Positions 53,054 through 62,000 of a DNA stretch of 64,000 bases are shown in pieces. Position 1 is the first letter of the stretch, and every line of letters begins with the position of its first letter. This stretch comes from JANQNX01 sp040217095 (GTDB lineage Bacteria > Pseudomonadota > Gammaproteobacteria > Eutrophobiales > Eutrophobiaceae), in NCBI GenBank assembly GCA_965229565.1, contig OZ245888.1, positions 1,488,001-1,552,000 of the forward strand, written 5' to 3'. The notes beneath the pieces are model-generated. The model had not been told where the DNA came from and did not search any database. It saw only the letters and a program-made list of their open reading frames with translations. The position numbers and the translations under genes are program-made.

Positions 53054-56000
53054 ATGGGAAGAAATAACATTAATAAGAAGCGCGGAAAGTCATGTAAGAA
53101 AGTTTGCGATCGTGGTGCATCTGCACCGCGTTTAAACCCCGTTACGGCTTTTATTCGCGCCTCACTGCCTGCCGGGCTGTTACTCGGGCTGCCCGCGGGT
53201 TCTGCACTGGCAGGTCCGGAAGGTGGAGTCGTTGCAGCTGGTCAGGGCAGTATTGCCAATCCCGATGCCTCGACCACGGTTGTTAACCAGGCCTCACAAA
53301 ATCTCATCGTCAACTGGGAATCCTTCAACGTCAACACCCATGAGACGGTCAACTTCAAACAACCTAACAAATCTGCCCAGGCCTTAAACCGTATCTTCGA
53401 TCAAAACCCCAGCCAGATATTTGGTTCACTGAACGCTAACGGCAAGGTATTACTGATTAACCCCAATGGCGTTTTTTTCAGCCCCACTGCAAGAGTAAAC
53501 GTGGGTGGCCTGGTTGCATCTGGTCTGAATATTAAAGACGAAGACTTCATGGCCGGTAAGCATACGTTCTTTAACCAGGACGGGTCTGAAGGTGGCATGG
53601 TCGTTAACCAGGGTTTGATCTCGGCAGCAACCGGCGGGTCGGTGACGTTAATTGGCGGTGCCGTCAAGAACGAGGGCACCATCCTGGCCACAGCCGGGCA
53701 GGTCAACCTCGTTGCCGGAAAGAAAGTCACGATGGATTTTGATGGTGATGGTCTGATTCAATTTACGGTTGATGAAGAGATCCTGCAGAACGCCCACGAC
53801 CTTGATGACGCGATTTCCAACAGCGGCACCATTAATGCCGACGGTGGCAGCGTGTTGTTACATGGTAAGGCTGCCAAGGATGTCTTTACCAATGTAGTCA
53901 ACAACAGCGGTGTGATTGGCGCCAACAAGATCCAGAACGAAGGCGGTCAGATCAAACTGGTTGCCAGCGGCGCGGGTAATTCACTTCTCAACACGGGCAT
54001 AGTTGACGCGTCATCCAGCGATAGCGATGGTGGCAATGTTGAAATCCATGCCGAAGACAAAGTCATCATTTCTGAAACCTCGGTTATTACCACGGCATCC
54101 GAAACCGGCAAGGGCGGCAAGGTACAAATTACCGGTGACAAGGTTGGATTAACTGGCGACTCCATTGTTGATGCTTCCGGTGATACTGGTGGCGGTGAAG
54201 TATTAATTGGTGGTGATCTTCAGGGCAAGAATCCTGATGTTGTTAATGCTGCCAAAACCTATGTTGGCAAAGATGTCTCAATTACTGCGGATGCAGTCAC
54301 TGAAGGCGATGGCGGCAAGGTTATTGTCTGGGCCGACGATACGACGCATTTTTATGGCGACATTTCTTCTACTGGCGGTGCATTACTGGGGGACGGTGGT
54401 TTCGTAGAAGTATCAGGCAAGGAGCTACTCAATTTTAAAGGGCTGGTTGATCTAAGAGCCAGCCAGGGGGGAAACGGTACGCTTCTCCTTGACCCGACTA
54501 ACATAGAAATATCAGCCGCCGTTACTTCAATTGAAAACGATGGTGGTCCAGATCCTTTTACTTATTCTGACGTTTCGAATGATGGTCCAAGCCCATCTAT
54601 CTTAAATGTTACTGATCTGGTAAATCAATTAGCACTAAGTGATGTCATTGTAACCACAGCATCTACAGCGGGTGATGCCGGTGACATTACTCTTACCACG
54701 AACCTTGACTATGACGGTATAGGAACCAGTTCGTTAACATTGGTTGCTAACAATAATATCAATATAACTGGTGGCACTATCACCGATGGCACGCCAGGCG
54801 GAGACACATTAAACCTGACATTAAATGCCGATTCTGACGCCAGTGGTGCGGGCTCCCTGACAATATCTCAACTGATAGAAACCAATAATGGAACGATAAA
54901 CCTGTTAGCTGAAGACTTTATTTTTTCAGGAGCAGGAATTGACGCTGGTAGCGCTGATATTTTTCTCACTGAGACACAGGTAGCTGGACCATTAACATTT
55001 GGCGATGAATTTGACCAGACAGAGGTCGACCTGTTATCAACTACAGGAACAATTACCTTTGGTCGTGCAACGGATTCTACCGGCACCGTGACGACCATGG
55101 ACTCCACAACTTTTCTGGATGCAGTCAGTATCGACTTTACTGGTACTGGTGCAAATATTGTTTTAGCCGCTACGAGTACGATTGATTTCAGTGAGGGTGG
55201 TGATGCCACAGGCAGCACTGTAACTGCTACTAACTTGACGCTGGATACAACCGGCGGTGCCACTGTCACCCAGGGCACAACGACACCAGACAGTATTGTA
55301 GCCTCTACATTGACATTCGTCGGTGATGGAACCATTACATTAAACAGCACAGCCAATGATGTTGATTCTCTCGCTGCGAGTGGCACTACTGCCGTGACAT
55401 TTACCGATACAGACGCAATAGATTTTGCGGCCGCTAATTTTGCAGCTTCCTCGCTAAACCTGATAACTGGTGATGCAATAACCGACACTGGAACGATTAC
55501 GATTTCCGGTGTGACCACGTTAAATGCCAATGCAGGGGCATCAGCGATTACCCTGAATTCAACCGGCAATGACTTTGATTCAGACGATAGTGGCGATGAA
55601 GTCAATGCAGCGGGCACAAATATTACGCTGGTAGATACTGATGCGATTGTGCTGGGTGATATAGATGACGGCGGTGATTTCGTATTAACCGCGGGCGGGG
55701 CCGTCACTCAGACTGTCGCAGGTGGTGCTGGTACAAACATTGACGTCACGGATACTACTTCTATCACCGCGACGGGTAACGCGGTGACATTGACCGCCTC
55801 GGATAACGATTTTGGTAATGAGGTGAGTGCGGCCGGCACAAATATATCGCTACGCGATACGAATGACATTGAACTGGATGACATTGATGATGCGGGCGAT
55901 TTTACCTTAATTACCGGTGGTGCCGTGACCCAGACTGCAGCAGGTGTGGCAGGCGATAATATTGATGTAACCGGCACAACCGATATTACATCAGTAGGCT

Positions 56001-59000
56001 TTGCGGTAACCCTGGATGAAGCCACGAACGATTTTGGTGGTGCGGTAACTGCAGCGGGTACCAATATCTCTTTAACCGACATCGGTGCGATCGAACTAGG
56101 TGACATTGATGATGCTGGTGACCTGGTGGTGGTGGCCTCGGCAGGTGCGATCACTCAGACTGCGGCGGCAGGTCCAACCAATAATATTGATGTCACCGGC
56201 ACCAGCAGTTTTACGGCCACCGGCAACGCCGTAACCTTGAACTCTTCGGACAACAATTTCACGGGTGCAGTCAGCGCCGCCGGCACTAATATATCGCTAC
56301 GCGATACTAACGCGATCGTGCTTGATGACATCGATGATGCGGGCGACTTTACCTTAATAATCGGTGGTGCCGTGACCCAGACTGCAGCAGGTGCGGCAGG
56401 CGATAATATCGATGTAACCGGCACAACCGATATTACATCAGTAGGCTTTGCGGTAACCCTGGATGAAGCCACGAACGATTTTGGTGGTGCGGTAACTGCA
56501 GCGGGTACCAATATCTCTTTAACCGACATCGGTGCGATCGAACTAGGTGACATTGATGATGCTGGTGACCTGGTGGTGGTGGCCTCGGCAGGTGCGATCA
56601 CTCAGACTGCGGCGGCAGGTCCAACCAATAATATTGATGTCACCGGCACCAGCAGTTTTACGGCCACCGGCAACGCCGTAACCTTGAACTCTTCGGACAA
56701 CAATTTCACGGGTGCAGTCAGCGCCGCCGGCACTAATATATCGCTACGCGATACTAACGCGATCGTGCTTGATGACATCGATGATGCGGGCGACTTTACC
56801 TTAATAACCGGTGGTGCCGTGACCCAGACTGCAGCAGGTGTGGCAGGCGATAATATTGATGTAACCGGAACTACCAGTATCACGGCAACCGGATTTGCGG
56901 TAACCCTGGATGAAGCCACGAACGATTTTGGTGGTGCGGTCAGTGTTGCCGGCACCAATATTTCCTTGCGTGATACGAATGCGATCCAACTGGATGACAT
57001 CGATGATAGTGGTGCTTTCACATTAACCGCTGGTGGTGCGGTTACGCAGACGGCAGCGGGAGTTGCTGGCGATAATGTGGATGTCACCGGCACAACCAGC
57101 ATTACGGCAACCGGATTTGCAGTGACGCTGGATCAAGCCACGAATGACTTTGTTGGCGCAGTCAGTGCCGCTGGCACCAATATTTCGCTTACAGATGCCA
57201 ATTCACTTGTCCTCGGTACCGTTAGCGATGCGGGTGATTTTGTTGTCAATTTCGATGCCAGCGATGGTGGGACGGAATCACTGTCATTCAATAATGATGT
57301 CAATGTAAATAGCATAGCGATTTCAGGAACGAGTAGTAATGACACGGTGAACCTGGGCGCCGATGCTGATATCACTGCTGCTACTGGCGACATTGTAATA
57401 GGTGCAGCACAAAATATTACCGGTATCGATATTAATGGCGCGGGTTCAAACATTATTACTGCGACTGCAGGCGCAATAGATCTGGCTTCAATCACAGGCA
57501 GTGCCGCAGTGGCCGAACTGGAACTGAATGCCGGTACCAATATTACATTGGCCGACGTTACTCTTAATAATGGTGCAGGGCTGCTGGATATTGACCTGGA
57601 TGAAGGTGCAGATGGCACCCAGACCCTGGATCTGAATGGCGATATTATCGTCGGAAGTCTGACAGTTGATGGTCAGAATGCCAATGATACGGTGTTAATT
57701 GGAAGTAATGTAGATATTACAACCAGCACAGGTGATATCGCCATGGGTGCCACGCAGAATATATCAGCGGTGACCCTGGACGGTGCTGGTAGTAATACTC
57801 TAACGGCAACGGCAGGCGCTATAGACCTGGCAGCACTGACTGATGCTGCGAATATCACGAACTTGAATTTGCTTGCGGATACCGGTGTGACTTTGGATAC
57901 CGTGACTCTCAATAACGCGCCGGGCTCGAGCACACTGGATATTCGTTTTGACCAGGGCGGCGATGATGCTGCGGCGCTCAATGTTACCAATACTATAACG
58001 GTAGGCACTTTAGGCCTGGTTTTAGGTCAGGGCACCAACGACACCATGACCTTTGGCGGATTAATTACAACATCTTCAGGCAGTGTCAGTCTTAGTGATG
58101 CCGCGACGATCAATATCAATGGTGGCATCAATGCAGCCAGCAATATCAATATTGATGCTGTTACCACCGTCAATGCCGCTGCAGGTGGTAACTCCATTAC
58201 AGGCACAGAAATCGAGATTCGCGACAATAATAATGTTGGTACGTTTAACATCACGGGAACGGGTCTGTTAACGATTGATGCAAGTAGCCCGGGTACCATT
58301 GCACTTGCCGACATCACTGATTCGGCCGATGCTGATCTTACTATTAACGCAGGTGCAGGTATTACCGCTATTTCATCAGTCAATATGGATGGCGGTGGCA
58401 CATTAACAGTCGATGTCGGTACCAACGCGGCCACGGGTGCTGTTGCCAATTTCGTCGGTACGGTTACAGCGGGCGTGATTGACTTCAGTGGTTTTGAAGG
58501 TGATGACGTATTCAATATTCAAAACACCCTGACAGCTACAGCTGGCAGTGTCACCATTGATACGGCGAATACAATTGACGTTGCCAATATTGTGGCAGAA
58601 ACAGATATTACGATTGATGTATCAGCAGGTGTGTCCACTCCGAGTATAGATTTGAATGGCACTTCCTATGCATCCAATGATGGCAATATTACACTAACGG
58701 GCGCTATCGATCTGGATGCAGCGGGCGCGATCACGTTTGATAGTGATGCCGATAATGATGCTACGGATGGCAACATTAATCTCAATGGCGCAGTGAACGA
58801 TAACTCCATTGGTGATTCTGCTCTTATCGTTGATGCGGATACCGGCGACGTTAGCTTGAATGCCATCGGCACTACAACACAAATCGGTGATTTAACGATT
58901 ACCGGTAACGACATTACTTTCAATGGAAACGTTGAATCAGGCTTGATTACCGCTACCGGTGTTCAAAACGGCGGCGACAATGATAGCGTCGTCATTGCAG

Positions 59001-62000
59001 GTGGCGTTACCCTGGACTCGAATGGCAGTAACATGGTCTTTCGTACGGATGATATAGCGTTCCCCGGCTCGGCCAGCCTGACATCTACAGGCGGAGGCAC
59101 AAGCGTAACCTTTGCCGGTGAAACGGATGCCACAACGATCGGCCTGGGCACAGGTTCTGCTGGCACACTGCAGTTGACCCAGGACGAATTAAATATCGTC
59201 GACTCTACCTTTACTGAAATTATTGTCGGCGTTGACGGGACCCAGTCCGGCACTATCCAGGTAGATGACAGTGGTGCTGATAACAACCTGACTATCGATA
59301 ATACCGGTTTGCGTTTACGTGTGGAGACGGCACCGGGTGATATCGACATCAATAGCACGATCACGCTTGCCAATACCGGTTCAGATTTCAACATCGAAGG
59401 TGCGGGTGACACTACTTTGTTAAGTGGCGATATCACGACTAATGGTGGTGATATCATTATTAATGACACGGTGCTGGTGGATGGAACCCGAACGTTGGAC
59501 TCAGGTAACAGCGCAACTGCGGCCGCTGCGGGTCTAATTCAAATTACGGGTGACATAGGCTCGGTCGATACGACGGGCGATACCCTAACGCTGGATGCTC
59601 GTAGCGTCGCTATTGGTGGCTATGGTGCGGTGGATGTGGTTGGCGATGTGGGTGCAGGAACAGTCAATGGCGCAGCGGCGAATGATTTAACGGGATTTAC
59701 TGTATTTGCTGACCAGGTTGACGTAGCGAACATTGAAGTGACCTCAGGTGACATTGCCTTATCGGCTGTCACCAATATCGATCTCAACGGTGCGACTTAT
59801 CAAACCACCACATCAGGCAGTATTACAATTGGCGCTGAACTTGGGGCAGGTTCAGGCACGATTGACCTGGATCAGGCTGGCGGTCTAACTACAATTCAAA
59901 CAGCTGGCGGGGCAGGCGACGATATTACTATTGAATCGCCCATAAGAGATGGTGATGCCACACAACTTACACTAAATGCCGGTGTCGGGGGTGATGTAAC
60001 GGCGGATACGATTGGTGCTATTACGCCTATTGGCACGGTTGATGTTGATGGTGATCAAATCAGCTTAGACATTATCAATGTAGATAACGGCGATATTTTC
60101 GTAACGGGCAATAACATTGATCTAAATTCCGGCTTCACGATAACTACGGCGGGCGAAATTAATGTCACGGGTCCGGTTGTGCTGACTGGTACTGGTATCA
60201 CTGCTTTCACAACACCCGGTGGCGCAGGTGACAATATTACTTTCAGTAGTACGATTGATGATAATGTTGCCGGTGATAGTATTTTGACGCTTGATGCGGA
60301 TGCGGGTGGTGCCGGTAATGTCACGGTTGGTGGCGCGATTGGCGGTATTACCCGGGTCAGGCAAGTCGATATTGATGGCGTGGTTATCAACGTTGATAGT
60401 ATTCGCGTTGATGGCGTAGCGACAGGTGCTGCAAATATTTTTGTGGGCACGCTTGGCACTACCACTACCCTTAATTTGAATGGTGCCAATTATGATTCTA
60501 TTAATTCCCCGACATCAGGCATTATTCGTTTTGATGGCCCTGTCACGTTAAACCAGGGTGCCGCCACGACGACCACGGTATCGAGCACCAGTGGTGCAGA
60601 CAGTGATATTACATTCCGCGGCACCGTAAACGATAACGGTGCTGGTAACACGGCACTTGTTGTCAATTCCGGCGCTACCGGTAATACCTGGTTTCAACAA
60701 GCAGTTGGTGGCGCAACGGCTATTGAAAGCCTGACCGTGACCAACGCGGCACAAATCAACGTTGATGATGTCACGACGACGGGTGATCAATCCTATACGT
60801 CCGCGAATATTGATTTAGGCGGAACGACTTACACCAGTAACACAGCCGGTACAATTTCATTCACAGGGCCGGTAGAGTTATTTGACAATGTCACCGTCAC
60901 AACGGCCGGGGCTGGCGGCGATAATATTTCTTTCTCCTCTACGATTGATGCAGATGATGCAGACAACCAGGACCGCTCTTTGACATTAACCGCCGGTGCG
61001 GGCGATGTCACCGTGACGGGCGCTATCGGTGGAACAGAAGCAATGGATGGTGGCGTAACAATTTCTGGTGCAACGATTAGTACCGATGCGATCACTACTG
61101 ATGGTACTGACACCGGGGCTAACAAGGGAGGAGGTGCAGTTACCATTGATGCTGCTGGTGGCACGATCACAGTCGGGGGCGAGATAAGTGCTATTGGTAA
61201 GGGTCTGATTGCAGGTGGTGCAGTTGATATTGATGCCGATGGTACGAATGCAATTTCAGTACAGGGCATTACGACTAATAGTACTGGTATTAATGGGGGC
61301 ATCATCAAACTCAATGATGATGGTGGAACCGGTGTCGTTACGCTCAACGGTAATCTAACGTCAGGCGTGGCTACCAATGCTGGTGGTGCAATTACACTGG
61401 GATCTGCTACCGCATTGGGTACAGACATTACCATATCAACAGGTACTGCAGGTGGTGATATTAGCTTTGATGCCACACTTGACAGTGAAGCGTTGGAAAA
61501 TAATACATTAGATTTAACAGCTGGTACTGGCAGTATCACATTTACCGGTGCAGTCGGATCTGGCTTGAACCAGGCACTGGGCGCGATAACAGTAAACTCT
61601 GCTACAAATTTAACCGCCACTAGTACTGTTGAAGCGGCCAGTTTTACCCAGACTGCTGGCACGGGTACAACGACATTTTCCGCTGCGGTCGACGCCAGTG
61701 CCGGTGATATCAATGTGACCGCCAATGCCATCGTGGTTGATGGGACATTAACGACTTCATCGGCGGGAACAGCCGGTACCATTCAAATCAGTAACAATGT
61801 GACTGTGAATGCTGCCCTGGATGCAGGTGGCGATGACATTATTCTTAATGGTGGTGCTGGCACATTGACTATCAGTGCCCTTATCTCTGATGACAGTCCA
61901 ATCAGTCTGACCGCAACCGACGATATTATAGTTACCGGTACAGGTACCGTTCAAACCACGGGTGCCAATGACATCACCCTGACTGCTGACACCGGGCCGG